A DNA stretch of 64,000 nt from Hyphomicrobiales bacterium (GTDB lineage Bacteria; Pseudomonadota; Alphaproteobacteria; Rhizobiales; Xanthobacteraceae), in the NCBI GenBank assembly GCA_016185205.1, contig JACPOA010000061.1, forward strand, positions 25,199 to 89,198, read 5' to 3'. Numbering within the stretch: position 1 is the stretch's first letter; each line of letters starts with the position of its first letter. The position numbers were made by a program, and so were the translations under genes. Under the pieces are notes generated by a model, which saw only the letters and a program-made list of their open reading frames with translations, ran no database searches and was not told the origin of the DNA. Shown piece after piece: positions 63,326 through 64,000 of the stretch.

Positions 63326-63781
63326 ATGCGGTTTGCGTTGGTTCTTGTCCTTGCGTTTGTCACCAGTCTGCCCGCCGCCGCCGACACCGGCCCTTTGGTC
63401 GAGCAGCTGTTCCGCGAGTTCGGACTGTTCGGAACCTGGGCGACCAACTGCAAGGGCGAGGCGACGCCCGCCAACCCGCGTGTCACCATCAGCATGCCGA
63501 CCGCGGGCGTGGTGATTGAGGACCACGATCTCGGTGCCGATTACGCGCGCAACCGCTACAGCGTGCTGGCGGCGCAGCGCATCGCGGCGGAACGGCTGGC
63601 GGTGGATGTGATCTTCCAGCCCGGTTCCCCCGGCGAGGAGCGCCAGAAGCTGGAGTTCCTGGTGCATGAGGGCACACGGCGCACCATGTTCAACCAGTCC
63701 GACGGCGGGCCGGTGCGCGTGAAGGGCGGCATCGCGCTGGCGCGCGGCAGCAAGACGCCGGTGCTAAGGAAGTGCGAGTGA
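63326..63781 (+). CDS. Small secreted protein of unknown function
   Basis: I place the start at the ATG at 63326 because MRFALVLVLAFVTSLPAAA is a clear signal peptide; the longer frame from 63236 adds 30 residues of poor character. The 151-residue product has a mature part starting DTGPLVEQLFREFGLFGTWA, with one cysteine soon after (NCKGEA) and one near the end (KCE), which could form a disulfide. Segments such as KLEFLVHEGTRRTMFN suggest a beta-rich lipocalin-like fold, but I do not recognise a family. It is separated from the binding protein by 114 bp. Confidence 0.7.
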   Translation: MRFALVLVLAFVTSLPAAADTGPLVEQLFREFGLFGTWATNCKGEATPANPRVTISMPTAGVVIEDHDLGADYARNRYSVLAAQRIAAERLAVDVIFQPGSPGEERQKLEFLVHEGTRRTMFNQSDGGPVRVKGGIALARGSKTPVLRKCE

Positions 63782-64000
63782 TTCTTTTTGTCGTTCCCGC
63801 GAAGGCGGCGAGATAATGGCGCTCGGTGTGCTCAAGCCATTCTACGGGCTCTGGCTTGATGTCGGTAGCTAATCAAGTTGTCCGGTTTTGGTAGCACATC
63901 ATTTGTCCGCTTCTGTTTGTGCTGTTTTTGGCCTTGTGGGGCTTGTGGGCAACGCGTTTTGCGTTGTCCACAAACCCACATGGCGTAAGGTTGCTGCGTC
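63782..64000. other. Gene-free right edge, possibly the end of a mobile element
   Basis: No coding region is supported. The segment is less GC-rich than its surroundings and has repeated TTGTCCG motifs (63889-63895 and 63904-63910) reminiscent of the terminal repeats of some insertion sequences. A near-perfect hairpin TGTGGGCAACGC / GCGTTGTCCACA (63947-63975) has one G-T pair. The sequence stops before any transposase could be judged. Confidence 0.35.

Overview
The window is high-GC chromosomal DNA from an alphaproteobacterium of the order Hyphomicrobiales (Rhizobiales), most likely from the Bradyrhizobium/Xanthobacteraceae side. The evidence is gene order (rne | amiC-mrcA-prfB; bcp-AsmA-tyrS | anmK; aroQ-accB-accC; sufS-B-C-D-S-T-A), dispersed palindromic intergenic repeats of the kind common in these genomes, and a candidate Irr-type iron box before the suf operon. 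No rRNA, tRNA or CRISPR array was seen. Most of the window is ordinary core genome, densely packed and rich in short overlaps such as ATGA.

Layout. 1-2.4 kb: the edge of a secreted protein gene (TTG start) diverging from a PAS-containing methyl-accepting protein. 2.4-7.8 kb, all on the minus strand: aroQ-accB-accC, followed within 21 bp by a five-gene membrane redox module. The module is a DUF1622 protein, two small membrane proteins, a ferric-reductase-like haem b protein fused to a Rieske domain, and a second Rieske domain fused to a flavodoxin-like domain. 7.8-11.5 kb: a carboxylate-amine ligase, a DsbA-like protein and an M48 protease with repeats. 11.6-16.5 kb: an aminotransferase, a secreted haem-binding protein, a PsiF-type protein and a bifunctional aldolase/dehydrogenase. 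16.6-25.3 kb: RNase E diverging from the amidase, PBP1A and prfB, the last with a programmed +1 frameshift. 25.3-27.5 kb: a NodU/CmcH-like carbamoyltransferase.

27.7-32.4 kb is an accessory cassette of lower GC (52-53% in three lines I counted). It holds a LysR regulator with a perfect operator at its start codon, diverging from a small membrane protein, two exported alpha/beta hydrolases, an exported carboxymuconolactone-decarboxylase-like protein and a Tat-exported cupin. 32.5-40.8 kb: an M23 peptidase, Bcp, a large AsmA-like protein, tyrS (whose 3' end is compositionally foreign) and anmK. 40.9-45.9 kb: a truncated TrlF-like remnant abuts a heavy-metal efflux operon (csoR-like, czcB, czcA) with its own operator. 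46.7-53.7 kb: the complete suf iron-sulfur assembly operon. 53.8-64 kb: a diguanylate cyclase, a LysR regulator diverging from a DUF1127 protein, the helicase RhlE, a hydrolase, an isoprenylcysteine-methyltransferase-like protein, PobA, a peptide transporter, a tricarboxylate-type binding protein and a small secreted protein.

The best candidate for an undescribed system is the redox module at 2411-5356. Its domains could form a path from a soluble flavin through two Rieske centres to membrane haem b. The exported LysR cassette (27.7-32.4 kb), the mosaic tyrS and the AroQ with a changed active-site residue also deserve a second look. All functional calls rest on reading the sequence and on family knowledge; no database search was run.
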